Notes: generated from the letters alone by a model not told the origin. A stretch of 64,000 bases of DNA from Lachnospiraceae bacterium (GCA_009780115.1 WRAQ01000006.1:1-64000), one strand, 5' to 3'. Shown: positions 34,480 to 44,268, counted from the first letter of the stretch. Made by a program: numbers and translations.

Positions 34480-35412
34480 ATGATAGAGCTTAAGTTATTT
34501 AATGATTTTTGGATTAATTGCTGGTTTAATTCCAATTATTCCATTATCACATCAATAAATGAAAGCTACATCGGTGCGGCTTATATGAATAATTACTCAT
34601 ATATTTCAGAAGAGGCCAAATCACCTTTTGAAACTACTTTTAAATATATGAAAATCGGGCCAAGTGAAGCACAGAATAAATTTATTTTATCAATCATTAA
34701 GCAGGTACCAATAAAGTTTAAAGAAAAATATAGTATATCTGAACTTGTAATAAAACTGCTTAAGGAAAATCCTTTTTTTTTAGGCGTTGATTTATATTAC
34801 TTAGTTCCCGACAGCATTTGCTTTAAGAAACATCACTTTAATCATTTCACCCTTATAAAGGAATATAATGTGGAGAATGATGCATTTATTGTTTTTGATG
34901 AAAGTTTTCAGGGATATGAGGCGCATAGTATTCCAAGAGCGCGCTTTGAAGAAGCAGCTATGGCCTCATCGTTAGAAATAGATGCGTATTTGCTTCAATT
35001 TAATGAAAATATTGTAGATTATGATTTCAACTATCTTGAAGTAAGTGAGAATGCCAGCCGTCTTTCAATTGAATTAGAAATCTTGCTTGGTGATTATTGG
35101 CAATTGTCAGATAAAGACTTAAAAGCCGGCTTTATGCTTGATTTTTTTGCAATGTATGCTTTTGGGATAACTAACAGACAAACAGCAAATATAGAATTAA
35201 TGAAGCTTTTATATTCAAAGGGGTTAATAAGTGAAAATAAATATGTAAAGCTTGTCAGTAAATTTAAAAGTTTAGAAAAAGAGTGGGAAATATTAAAAGG
35301 CCGGTTTATCAAGAGCAGTATCTCCCGGCGATTTGATGTACAAAAAATGAATGAATACAAAAATTTATTAATTGTAAATGAAATTGAAGCATGGAAAATG
35401 CTACTAAACTAA
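34480..35412 (+). CDS. BtrH-like papain-fold protein 2
   Basis: 310 residues, shorter than the previous paralogue and lacking its N-terminal domain. Candidate triad: Cys14 (WINCWFN), His122 (HHFNHFTLI) and Asp140 (IVFDESFQG). The strand PFFLGVDLYYLVPDS aligns with PVLVDVDVYHMPYKD of the first paralogue. It starts 15 bp after it. Role inferred from the BtrH family: moving an acyl group from a carrier protein to an acceptor. Confidence 0.6.
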   Translation: MIELKLFNDFWINCWFNSNYSIITSINESYIGAAYMNNYSYISEEAKSPFETTFKYMKIGPSEAQNKFILSIIKQVPIKFKEKYSISELVIKLLKENPFFLGVDLYYLVPDSICFKKHHFNHFTLIKEYNVENDAFIVFDESFQGYEAHSIPRARFEEAAMASSLEIDAYLLQFNENIVDYDFNYLEVSENASRLSIELEILLGDYWQLSDKDLKAGFMLDFFAMYAFGITNRQTANIELMKLLYSKGLISENKYVKLVSKFKSLEKEWEILKGRFIKSSISRRFDVQKMNEYKNLLIVNEIEAWKMLLN

Positions 35413-35421
35413 GGAACTCAA

Positions 35422-37578
35422 ATGCGCTATTATTGCATCCGCCAACATGATATAACCGACTGTGGTGCTGCCTGTCTTGCCACCATATGCAAACAATACG
35501 GTGTAAAATTGTCGATAATCAAAATACGTGAAATCGCCGGTACTGACAAACAGGGCACTAGTGCCTACGGTATGTTCAAAGCTGCAGAAGAACTTGGTTT
35601 TACGGCGAAGGTAGTCAAAGGTGATAAGGAAGGCTTACTAAGTGAATTTCCGCTTCCGGCTGTAGCCCACGTTATTATGAATGATTCGCTTCAACATTAT
35701 GTGGTTATCCACAAAAAAACAAAAAAGCATATCATCATTGCCGACCCCAGTAAAGGACTCATAAAATATACATATGAAGAATTTTTAGATATATGGTCAG
35801 GCGTGCTGATTCTCATGGTTCCTGAAAATAAAATCTCTGCTAAAAGTGATGAAAATGAAGGTAGTATTTTTATCCGCTTCTTTTCATTACTTAAACCACA
35901 AAAACAGTTACTCGCAGAAATATTTATCGCCTCGCTCATAATAACGTTTCTTGGAATAATCGGGGCCTTTTATTTCAAAATAATTATCGATGACATAATA
36001 CCGGCTTCCACAGTAAATACCTTAATAGTTGTTTCAATCGGAATAATTATGCTAAATATTTTTAGTATAGTATTACAAGCCGTTCGTACCCAGTTACTTA
36101 TTTATATGAGCCAGAACCTTGATATAGCCCTGCTACTTGGGTATTACAGCCATGTGCTTAAACTGCCGATGAACTTTTTTGGTAGCCGCAGGGTTGGTGA
36201 AATTATAGCCCGCTTTCAAGATGGCAACTCTGTCCGGGATGCAATTTCCCGGGCAACTTTAAGTGCTTTTATTGATACATTAATGGCATTTGTTGGCGGG
36301 ATTATATTATTCTCACAACAAAGGACATTGTTTTTTATTGCGTTATCTATCGTTTTTTTCTATGCAATTTTAGTTTTTGCCTTTAATAAGTCGTACAGAA
36401 AATTAAATGAAAAACAAATGCAGAACAATGCGGAATTAACCTCATACATAGTTGAATCGCTAAATGGGATTGAAACAATTAAAGCATTTAACGGCGAAAC
36501 AAACGTAAATATTGAAACTGAGTTTAAGTTTATCCGTCTGCTTCGAAGTGTGTTTAAGTTAGGCAGTATTTCCAATATACAGGAAGCACTTAAGTCATTT
36601 TTTGAGAGAATAGGCGGGATTGTGATTCTTTGGGCCGGTACATATATGGTAATAAAGGGAGAAATAACAATTGGCACGTTAATTACATTTAACTCACTAT
36701 TAGTATATTTTTTATCCCCGATTAAAAATATAATTGATTTACAGCCAACAATGCAAACAGCAATTGTTGCTGCCGAAAGACTTGGTGAAATCTTAGAACT
36801 AGCCCCGGAAGTAAAAGAAAATGAAGCGAAAAAGATTGTGCCTAAGAGCCTTAAAGGTGATATTATTTTTAATGACATATCTTTTCGTTATGGGACAAGA
36901 AGATTTGTCCTTGAGGATTTTTCATTACATATTAAAGCTGGGGAAAATGTTGCTTTAGTTGGTGAAAGCGGCTCCGGAAAATCAACTTTAGCTAAGCTGT
37001 TGCTTAGGTTTTATGAAGTAGAAAAGGGTAATTTACTAATCGGTGATTATGCGGTTAATGATATCAAATTTGAAGCCCTCCGTTCAAACATTGCTTATAT
37101 CCCGCAGGATATATTTTTATTCAGCGGCACTATTTATGAAAATATAGCCTTTGGGATGCCGGAAGCAGATATGGAGATGGTTATCGAACATGCAAAAATG
37201 GCAAAACTGCATGATGATATTTCGGAGATGCCCTTAAAATATGATTCTCTAGTCAGCGAAAACGGGTCGAATCTCTCCGGCGGCCAGCGGCAAAGAATTG
37301 CGATTGCCAGAGCATTAATGAGGCGCCCGAATATCTTAATTATGGACGAAGCAACCAGCAATCTTGATGCTGTTTCTGAAAAAGCAATCCATGAAACAAT
37401 TGATAACTTCAGTAAGGATATCACAACTATTATTATCGCCCATCGGTTAAGCACAATCAAGCTTTGCGACCGGATTTTTGTTTTAAGTAAAGGAAAAATT
37501 ATTGAATCCGGTACTCATTCTCATTTAATGAGCCTTAAATGCGAATATTACAACCTTTACCAAGCACAAGAAGTCTAA
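35422..37578 (+). CDS. Peptidase-containing ABC exporter (C39, bacteriocin type)
   Basis: 718 residues: an N-terminal C39 peptidase with Cys14 (DITDCGAACL), His92 (LQHYVVIH) and Asp108 (IIADPSKG), six membrane segments from about 165 to 445, and an ATPase with Walker A GESGSGKST, signature LSGGQRQR, Walker B ILIMDEATSNLD. It cleaves after the Gly-Gly of the leader and exports the mature product. The double-glycine peptide at 29773 carries the hydrophobic leader positions it recognises. Confidence 0.95.
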   Translation: MRYYCIRQHDITDCGAACLATICKQYGVKLSIIKIREIAGTDKQGTSAYGMFKAAEELGFTAKVVKGDKEGLLSEFPLPAVAHVIMNDSLQHYVVIHKKTKKHIIIADPSKGLIKYTYEEFLDIWSGVLILMVPENKISAKSDENEGSIFIRFFSLLKPQKQLLAEIFIASLIITFLGIIGAFYFKIIIDDIIPASTVNTLIVVSIGIIMLNIFSIVLQAVRTQLLIYMSQNLDIALLLGYYSHVLKLPMNFFGSRRVGEIIARFQDGNSVRDAISRATLSAFIDTLMAFVGGIILFSQQRTLFFIALSIVFFYAILVFAFNKSYRKLNEKQMQNNAELTSYIVESLNGIETIKAFNGETNVNIETEFKFIRLLRSVFKLGSISNIQEALKSFFERIGGIVILWAGTYMVIKGEITIGTLITFNSLLVYFLSPIKNIIDLQPTMQTAIVAAERLGEILELAPEVKENEAKKIVPKSLKGDIIFNDISFRYGTRRFVLEDFSLHIKAGENVALVGESGSGKSTLAKLLLRFYEVEKGNLLIGDYAVNDIKFEALRSNIAYIPQDIFLFSGTIYENIAFGMPEADMEMVIEHAKMAKLHDDISEMPLKYDSLVSENGSNLSGGQRQRIAIARALMRRPNILIMDEATSNLDAVSEKAIHETIDNFSKDITTIIIAHRLSTIKLCDRIFVLSKGKIIESGTHSHLMSLKCEYYNLYQAQEV

Positions 37579-37613
37579 ATAATTTTAAAATTAATATTTG
37601 AGGTATTAGGTAA

Positions 37614-38132
37614 ATGCGAGCAATCGATTTAGAATGGAAAGAACTATCTGATAGTAAAGAGTACTACTCCAACAAGCCAAAACCCGTCATGTCAATTTTT
37701 GTTTATATAATTTTTTTAATGGTAATAGCTGGAATTATCTATAGCTTTATAGGTTCGGTTGAAATAGTATCTCGTGGCATTGGTATTATATTGCCGGACG
37801 ATGAATCCGGGTACCGGGTACTATTACATGTAGACAACAAAGATATAGTTGGCATAGAAATCGGAAGCCGGGTAAAGTTTGAAATACCGGCACTACCATC
37901 GCAAAGTTATGGAAATATATATGGCAATGTTATTGGAATTTCAATCGATACGACATCAGATAGTAACTACAATTCAAGTTATTATATAGTTGAATGTACA
38001 ATTGAAAACAGGCCTTTGTTTGACCGAAGTGGAAACGAGGCGAGTATTAGAATTGGTATGACAGTTCAAGGTAGAATTATTGTCCGCCAAATTAGAATAA
38101 TTGACTATATACTGGAAAAATTTAGATTATGA
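37614..38132 (+). CDS. Short HlyD-like accessory protein
   Basis: 172 residues with one membrane segment (MSIFVYIIFLMVIAGIIYSF) followed by the C-terminal beta-barrel of HlyD-type accessory proteins (VEIGSRVKFEIPALPSQSYG-like region, YIVECTIENRPLF and IRIGMTVQGRIIVRQIRI). Family members are normally 400 or more residues with a coiled-coil hairpin and lipoyl halves; both are missing here, with no frameshift visible. It overlaps the decarboxylase gene by four bases. It probably docks with the ABC exporter in a single-membrane setting. Confidence 0.75.
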   Translation: MRAIDLEWKELSDSKEYYSNKPKPVMSIFVYIIFLMVIAGIIYSFIGSVEIVSRGIGIILPDDESGYRVLLHVDNKDIVGIEIGSRVKFEIPALPSQSYGNIYGNVIGISIDTTSDSNYNSSYYIVECTIENRPLFDRSGNEASIRIGMTVQGRIIVRQIRIIDYILEKFRL

Positions 38133-39445
38133 AAATTAATAGAACTGAAATGAATGCATCTTTAGCATATAAATTGCTGCATGTTAATTTACTCAGTGAT
38201 AATGAACCGAAAAAGAATGTTGGTACTTTTAGTCAAGTTAGCATGGAACCGGAAGCAGTCAAGTTAATGTGTGAAACACTAAATATAAATGCAAGCGGTG
38301 TCAACACATATAAAAGTATGGCCGAAATGGAAAAAAACTGTATTGACATCTTAGCTGATTTATGGCATCGCCCTCTTAGCCCGCTTGAAACTTTGCCCAA
38401 TACAGAAATCAAAAAACCTATCGGAATCTCTACAATAGGTTCATCGGAAGCTTGTATTCTCGGTGCCTTGGCAATGTTAATGAAATGGAAAGAATGGGCG
38501 GGAAAAAATAATCTAAAACACTTAAAAAAACCAAATCTAATTATTTTTTGCTGCCATCATATTTGTTGGGAAAAGTTTAGCAATTTATGTGATGTGGAAC
38601 TTATAAAAATACCAATGAATAAGCATAACCTTACAATGGATACGGTAAAAGCATTTAATGAAATTAACGAATATACTATTGGTATTGTTGCTATCTTAGG
38701 GAATACGTATACCGGCTTGTATGATAACGTTAAAGGATTAAATCAAATAATTAATAAATACAATTGTTTGAACAAAAATAAAGTTTATATCCATGTGGAT
38801 GCAGCTTCGGGCGGTTTATATGAGCCATTTGTTAATCCTGAAAATGAGTGGGACTTTAGGCAAAAAAATGTTGTGTCAATTAATGTATCCGGCCACAAAT
38901 ATGGTTTAGTTTATCCGGGCATCGGCTGGATTGTATGGCGGAGCAATGAATTTATTCCGGATAACATTGTTAGTATAATCGAATATTTATGCGGTTCTGT
39001 ATGTACAGTCGGGTTAAACTTTACTAAATCAGCTTCGCAAATTGTGGCACAATACTATATATTTAAGCGGTACGGTTTTTCAGGATATCGAAAAATTCAT
39101 ATTAAAACTAGACAGATGGCTGGTTATTTGGAAAGAAAAATATTAGATATTGGGTTATTCACAATTATAGGAAGCGGCAGAGAAGAAAAAATCCCTCTTG
39201 TTTGCTGGGCATTAAAAGATGCTAGTAAAATTAGCTGGTCTTTATCTGACTTGACACAAGAATTATTTGGAATGGGCTGGAGTATTCCAGCTTATAATCT
39301 GGAGGACGATATGAAAGATATTATTATTCAGCGTTTTCTTTGTAGAGCTGATATGGATATAGATTTTATTGATGACTTCTTAAAGGATATGAGGTTGGCT
39401 ATAAAAAGTTTATCATTATTACCAATAATGCGAAAGGAATTTTAA
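38129..39445 (+). CDS. Glutamate decarboxylase-like PLP enzyme
   Basis: 438 residues. Motifs match Escherichia coli GadB closely: STIGSSEACILG, HVDAASGGLYEP (Asp224) and the PLP-lysine Lys257 in NVSGHKYGLVYPGIGW. The C-terminal tail is a little shorter than in GadB. The expected reaction is glutamate to GABA. Acid-resistance Gad systems have an antiporter next to them; here it sits inside the peptide cluster with carriers and BtrH-like proteins, so a biosynthetic role supplying GABA or a related omega-amino acid is more likely. Confidence 0.88.
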   Translation: MKINRTEMNASLAYKLLHVNLLSDNEPKKNVGTFSQVSMEPEAVKLMCETLNINASGVNTYKSMAEMEKNCIDILADLWHRPLSPLETLPNTEIKKPIGISTIGSSEACILGALAMLMKWKEWAGKNNLKHLKKPNLIIFCCHHICWEKFSNLCDVELIKIPMNKHNLTMDTVKAFNEINEYTIGIVAILGNTYTGLYDNVKGLNQIINKYNCLNKNKVYIHVDAASGGLYEPFVNPENEWDFRQKNVVSINVSGHKYGLVYPGIGWIVWRSNEFIPDNIVSIIEYLCGSVCTVGLNFTKSASQIVAQYYIFKRYGFSGYRKIHIKTRQMAGYLERKILDIGLFTIIGSGREEKIPLVCWALKDASKISWSLSDLTQELFGMGWSIPAYNLEDDMKDIIIQRFLCRADMDIDFIDDFLKDMRLAIKSLSLLPIMRKEF

Positions 39446-39447
39446 AT

Positions 39448-40410
39448 ATGAGGAATGTGCTTCCGCTAGAAAAAAAACCTCCAATAGTGGCTTATCAGCA
39501 TCATGCTTTTCATTTAGGGATAATGGTTGCTGTTAAGGAATATCAGCATCATTTTCTTTCAAATTATATTAACTTATATTATCATAGCCAAGCAAATAAT
39601 AAAATAAATTTTGCAACAGAAATCAATTGGTTTGGTAATGAGGTTTATTTCCAAATTAATAGAATCGGTTACAGTCATAATTTAGATTTATTAAGCCGGC
39701 AAGAATTAATTAATGTAGTAATTAAAATGATTGACATAAATTGCTATTGTTTAGGTAATTATGATGAATATTATATTCCCAAAACATATTCATTTAATGA
39801 AAAGCATTTTATTCATGATTTTTTAATACATGGTTATGATAAAGAGAAAGAATTATTTTATATCATGGGATATACTAATGAAAATCTATATGAATCAATT
39901 ACAATCAATTTTTGTCAGTTTGCAGATGCAGTGTTTAGTATTAAGAAAGACAACTGGATAAATTTTATCAGAGTAGACCCTGATTATATATTCAAATTTG
40001 ACATTGTAAAGATGAAGAGATTAATGATTGATTATTTAGAATCCAGGGATTCATATAATCAATTTGATGAAAAAATTTGTACATTTGGAATAAATGCAAT
40101 TAAGAAATTTGCGCTAAATCTTAAAACAGATCCTCAATTAATTGATTTAAGGTATTTTAAATTACTTGTTGAACATAAAAAATGTATGCATTCCCGGCTA
40201 GTTTATTTATACGAAAACAAATATATATTAGATGCAGAAATATCTAATGAATATATGGAAATAGTCAATAGCTATAAATTAGCTTTTAATATAGTTTTAA
40301 GGACAGGATTTACAAATTCAATGAGTAAAATTAATAAAGCTAGAGATATGATTATTCTTTCTATAGATAAAGAAGTAGATATTTTAAACAAAATTTTGAC
40401 AAATCTATAA
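39448..40410 (+). CDS. BtrH-like papain-fold protein 3, probably lacking the catalytic cysteine
   Basis: 320 residues, very AT-rich. The overall pattern follows the 310-residue paralogue: CYCLGNYDEYYIPKTYSFNE, then HFIHDFLIHGYDKEKELFYI with His123. At the place of the nucleophile the sequence reads YQHHAFHLG, without Cys, so it is either inactive, uses another residue or serves as a partner subunit. It ends the operon, 57 bp before a terminator. Confidence 0.5.
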   Translation: MRNVLPLEKKPPIVAYQHHAFHLGIMVAVKEYQHHFLSNYINLYYHSQANNKINFATEINWFGNEVYFQINRIGYSHNLDLLSRQELINVVIKMIDINCYCLGNYDEYYIPKTYSFNEKHFIHDFLIHGYDKEKELFYIMGYTNENLYESITINFCQFADAVFSIKKDNWINFIRVDPDYIFKFDIVKMKRLMIDYLESRDSYNQFDEKICTFGINAIKKFALNLKTDPQLIDLRYFKLLVEHKKCMHSRLVYLYENKYILDAEISNEYMEIVNSYKLAFNIVLRTGFTNSMSKINKARDMIILSIDKEVDILNKILTNL

Positions 40411-40466
40411 ACAAATAATTCATTACATTGAGTGCCTTTTTCTTATTTGATTATTATATCTGTGCA

Positions 40467-40505
40467 AAGGAAGTGACCTTGATAGGCCGCTTCCTTATTT
40501 TTTTG
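40467..40505 (+). terminator. Terminator of the biosynthetic operon
   Basis: AAGGAAG (40467-40473) pairs with CTTCCTT (40490-40496), with an inner CC/GG pairing, then ATTTTTTT. It closes the roughly 13 kb loaP operon. Confidence 0.88.
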
Positions 40506-40546
40506 CCCTTTTATATATTTTTTATAAATTCTTTCGAAGATATTTA

Positions 40547-40616
40547 TTGACTTTAAGTGGGGATAATGCTATTTTATGTAAGGGAGATGTTAGCACTCCT
40601 ATTTGTCGAGTGCTAA
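40547..40616 (+). promoter_or_regulatory. hrcA promoter and CIRCE operator
   Basis: TTGACT (40547-40552) and TATTTT (40570-40575), spacer 17. TTAGCACTC (40590-40598), nine bases, GAGTGCTAA (40608-40616) is a perfect CIRCE element, the HrcA operator. It lies at the expected transcript start and just before hrcA. Confidence 0.95.
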
Positions 40617-40628
40617 TAAGATGAAAAA

Positions 40629-41660
40629 ATGCTGTTAGACGACCGCAAACTAAAAATCCTGCAAGCAATAATCCGCAACTATCTTGAAACCGGGGAACCG
40701 GTTGGAAGCCGTACGATTTCGAAGTTTGCCGACCTTAACCTTAGCTCGGCAACAATCAGAAATGAAATGGCTGACTTGGAAGAAATGGGTTATATCCTGC
40801 AGCCATATACTTCAGCCGGCCGAATTCCTTCCGACAAAGGTTATCGCCTATATGTTGATACAATGATGGAGGAAAAAAACCGTGAGGTCGAAGAGCTAAA
40901 GGAACTATTATTAGAAAAAGCGGACAAAATAGACCAGGTCCTTAAACAGGCGGCAAAAGTTCTTGCCACAAATACGAACTATGCTTCCATGATTAGCGCT
41001 CCCAATTACCGCCGGAATAAGCTTAAGTTTATCCAACTGACAAAAGTTGATCAAAACCAGTTACTTGCAGTTATCGTTGTTGAAGGAAATGTAATTAAAA
41101 ACCATATTTTACAAGTTACCGACCAACTTGATGACGAAACATTACTAAAACTTAATATTTTGCTGAATACTCATCTTAACGGGTTATCAATCGAAGAAAT
41201 CAACCTAGGGATGATTAAAAAACTTAAACAGCAAGCCGGGACATACAGTGCGATTGTTGGTGAAGTTATTGAAGCTGTCGGCGAAGCAATCAAAGCTGAT
41301 GAGGACTTGGAAATTTATACCAGCGGCGCAACTAATATCTTCAAATATCCCGAACTTGCCGACCACCAAAAAGCTAGTGAACTGATTACAACATTTGAAG
41401 AAAAGCAATTATTGACCGAACTGGTCAATGAAAATGCAGGTGCAGATTCCGATTCAACAGGGATTCAGGTTTATATAGGAAACGAAACCCCAATACAGTC
41501 GATGAAAGATTGTAGCATTGTTACCGCGACTTATGAATTAGATGAAGGAATGCGTGGAACTATTGGTATTATCGGACCAAAAAGAATGGATTATGATAAA
41601 GTTGTCGGGGTTTTGAAATCATTAAAAACACAGCTTGAAGATATCTACAAAAAGGCATAA
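40629..41660 (+). CDS. hrcA: Heat-inducible transcription repressor HrcA
   Basis: 343 residues: winged helix (RKLKILQAIIRNYLETGEPV, then SSATIRNEMADLEEMGYI) and a C-terminal GAF-like dimer domain ending in the family-typical GTIGIIGPKRMDYDKVVGVL. It binds CIRCE and needs GroEL to fold, thus sensing unfolded protein. Only a weak ribosome binding site is seen before ATG 40629, which lies 12 bp after the CIRCE element; low translation would suit a repressor. Confidence 0.96.
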   Translation: MLLDDRKLKILQAIIRNYLETGEPVGSRTISKFADLNLSSATIRNEMADLEEMGYILQPYTSAGRIPSDKGYRLYVDTMMEEKNREVEELKELLLEKADKIDQVLKQAAKVLATNTNYASMISAPNYRRNKLKFIQLTKVDQNQLLAVIVVEGNVIKNHILQVTDQLDDETLLKLNILLNTHLNGLSIEEINLGMIKKLKQQAGTYSAIVGEVIEAVGEAIKADEDLEIYTSGATNIFKYPELADHQKASELITTFEEKQLLTELVNENAGADSDSTGIQVYIGNETPIQSMKDCSIVTATYELDEGMRGTIGIIGPKRMDYDKVVGVLKSLKTQLEDIYKKA

Positions 41661-41721
41661 TCAGATAGCCCTGCATCAAATTACTTGAAATTCATAAAAT
41701 ACTGACAGGAAGGAATAAAAA

Positions 41722-42327
41722 ATGCAAAATAATGTAACCGGTGAAATGGTAAACGAAAGTGAAACAGCAACCGATGAAACGGTGAAAAAAAATGATGAAG
41801 TGAATGATAATGAATCGGCGAAGACTGAAAAAGAAACGGCTGTAAGTGAAGAACCGGAAAAGAAAGGCTTCAAAAAGAGGGCCAAAACGGATAAGCAAAA
41901 AGAGCGGATTACCGAGCTTGAAGACCGCGTTATGCGCCAGATGGCCGAATTTGAAAATTTCCGTAAACGTACAGAAAAAGAGAAATCATTCATGTTTGAA
42001 ACCGGTGCCCGTAGTGTCATTGAGAAAATACTTCCGGTTGTTGACAATTTTGAGCGCGGCCTTGCCGCAATCCCTGAAGCGGAAAAAGATTCATCTTTTG
42101 CCGAAGGAATGAACATGATTTACAAACAACTGATGACTGAACTTGAAAATCTCGATGTCAAAGTAATTCCCGCTGTCGGCCAGGAGTTTAACCCCGATCT
42201 CCACAACGCCGTTATGCAAGTAGAAAGTGATAAATATGAAACCGGAATCGTCGCTGCGGAAATGCAAAGGGGCTACACATATAGGAACACTGTAGTAAGA
42301 TATAGTATGGTATCAGTAGTGGAATGA
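41722..42327 (+). CDS. grpE: Nucleotide exchange factor GrpE
   Basis: 201 residues. A charged disordered N-terminus is followed by the long dimer helix (ITELEDRVMRQMAEFENFRK) and a C-terminal beta domain (VGQEFNPDLHNAVMQVESDK, then GYTYRNTVVRYSMVSVV). It releases ADP from DnaK. AGGAAGGAA precedes the ATG. It is the second gene of the CIRCE operon. Confidence 0.95.
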   Translation: MQNNVTGEMVNESETATDETVKKNDEVNDNESAKTEKETAVSEEPEKKGFKKRAKTDKQKERITELEDRVMRQMAEFENFRKRTEKEKSFMFETGARSVIEKILPVVDNFERGLAAIPEAEKDSSFAEGMNMIYKQLMTELENLDVKVIPAVGQEFNPDLHNAVMQVESDKYETGIVAAEMQRGYTYRNTVVRYSMVSVVE

Positions 42328-42366
42328 AAACAAACACTAACTTAAATTTTTAGGAGGAAAATCAAA

Positions 42367-44241
42367 ATGGGAAAAATTATAGGAATCGATTTAGGAACAA
42401 CCAATAGCTGTGTAGCTGTTATGGAAGGCGGCAAGCCCACCATTATCACTAATACCGAAGGGTTGCGTACCACCCCCTCAGTTGTTGCTTTCACCAAAAC
42501 CGGCGAACGCTTAGTTGGTGAACCGGCGAAACGTCAGGCAGTTACGAACTCGGAAAAAACTATCTCATCTATCAAACGTGATATGGGAAGTGACCGTGGC
42601 CGTACTATTGACGATAAAAAATATTCACCGCAACAGATTTCGGCAATGGTTCTGCAAAAATTGAAAGCTGATGCCGAAAATTATCTTGGTGAAAAAATAA
42701 CCGAAGCAGTTATTACTGTCCCGGCTTATTTTAATGATGCCCAACGTCAGGCCACCAAAGATGCCGGAAAAATCGCCGGGCTTGATGTCAAACGGATTAT
42801 CAATGAGCCGACCGCGGCCGCATTAGCTTATGGCCTTGACAATGAAAAAGAGCAAAAAATCATGGTTTATGACCTTGGCGGCGGTACCTTCGACGTTTCG
42901 ATTATTGAAATCGGTGACGGGGTTATCGAAGTTTTAGCTACCAGCGGTGATAACCGTCTCGGCGGTGATGATTTTGACGAAAAAATCACCAATTTTATGC
43001 TTGCTGAATTTAAGAAAACCGAAGGTGTTGACTTAGCAACGGATAAAATGGCTCTGCAACGTTTACGCGAAGCGGCTGAAAAAGCGAAAAAAGAGCTTAG
43101 TACCGCTACCACGACCAATATTAACCTGCCTTTCATTACGGCAACCAACGAAGGCCCCAAGCACTTCGATATGAACCTTACCCGCGCCAAATTTGACGAG
43201 TTAACTCACGATTTGGTGGAGCGGACGGCTATTCCGGTTCAAAATGCAATGAAGGATGCCGGTGTCACCTCAAGTGACCTAGGCAAAGTATTATTAGTTG
43301 GCGGTTCAACCCGTACCCCCTCCGTCCAGGAAAAAGTAAAACAAATTACCGGGCATGAACCAAGCAGAACCTTAAATCCCGATGAATGTGTCGCCCTCGG
43401 TGCTTGTATTCAAGGCGGCAAACTGGCTGGTGATGCCGGTGCCGGTGAGATTCTTCTGCTCGACGTAACCCCTCTGTCCCTTTCTATCGAGACGATGGGT
43501 GGCGTAGCAACCAGATTAATCGAACGCAATACTACCATCCCGACCAAGAAAAGCCAGGTTTTCTCGACAGCCGCCGACAATCAGACTGCCGTTGATATCA
43601 ACGTTGTTCAAGGTGAGCGCCAATTCGCCAAAGACAATAAATCATTAGGCCAATTCCGTCTTGACGGTATCCCCCCGGCAATGCGCGGTATGCCGCAAAT
43701 CGAAGTAACTTTTGATATTGATGCCAATGGTATAGTTAATGTATCGGCAAAAGATTTAGGTACCGGCAAAGAACAACACATCACCATTACTGCTGGTTCC
43801 AACATGTCGGAATCCGATATTGACAAAGCAATCAAAGAAGCTGCTGAATTTGAGGCACAGGATAAAAAGCGTAAAGATTGCATTGATACCAGAAATGATG
43901 CCGATTCGTTCGTTTTCCAAACTGAAAAAGCTTTAACTGAAGTTGGCGACAAAATCAGTGAAAGCGAAAAAGCTGATGTTGAAGCCGATATGGCAGCAGT
44001 TAAAGCCGTTCTTGAGCGCACTTCGGCGGACGAAGAAATGTCAGACAGTGACCTTGATGAACTTAAGGCAGCAAAAGAAAAACTTACGAACACAGCCCAG
44101 GCCCTCTTCACCAAAATGTACGAAAATATGCAAGCGCAGGACGCAGGCCCCGACATGGGTGATATGGGGGGAATGGACGGCGCCGATATGGGGCCCGCCC
44201 CGGAAGGTGATGTTGTTGACGGTGACTTCCGCGAAGTCTAG
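42367..44241 (+). CDS. dnaK: Chaperone protein DnaK (Hsp70)
   Basis: 624 residues with every Hsp70 signature: [30 protein letters not shown]-type (here [17 protein letters not shown]), [14 protein letters not shown] and the interdomain linker [14 protein letters not shown]. The C-terminal tail is Gly/Asp/Met-rich. AGGAGGAAAA precedes the ATG. It binds unfolded peptides in an ATP cycle driven by DnaJ and GrpE. Confidence 0.98.
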   Translation: MGKIIGIDLGTTNSCVAVMEGGKPTIITNTEGLRTTPSVVAFTKTGERLVGEPAKRQAVTNSEKTISSIKRDMGSDRGRTIDDKKYSPQQISAMVLQKLKADAENYLGEKITEAVITVPAYFNDAQRQATKDAGKIAGLDVKRIINEPTAAALAYGLDNEKEQKIMVYDLGGGTFDVSIIEIGDGVIEVLATSGDNRLGGDDFDEKITNFMLAEFKKTEGVDLATDKMALQRLREAAEKAKKELSTATTTNINLPFITATNEGPKHFDMNLTRAKFDELTHDLVERTAIPVQNAMKDAGVTSSDLGKVLLVGGSTRTPSVQEKVKQITGHEPSRTLNPDECVALGACIQGGKLAGDAGAGEILLLDVTPLSLSIETMGGVATRLIERNTTIPTKKSQVFSTAADNQTAVDINVVQGERQFAKDNKSLGQFRLDGIPPAMRGMPQIEVTFDIDANGIVNVSAKDLGTGKEQHITITAGSNMSESDIDKAIKEAAEFEAQDKKRKDCIDTRNDADSFVFQTEKALTEVGDKISESEKADVEADMAAVKAVLERTSADEEMSDSDLDELKAAKEKLTNTAQALFTKMYENMQAQDAGPDMGDMGGMDGADMGPAPEGDVVDGDFREV

Positions 44242-44268
44242 GTGCTATTACAGATAACTTGGTCGTGA

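Noticed and set aside
38129-39445. Acid-resistance glutamate decarboxylase system
   Set aside because: There is no glutamate/GABA antiporter nearby and the gene overlaps and is framed by peptide-cluster genes, so a biosynthetic role is preferred.
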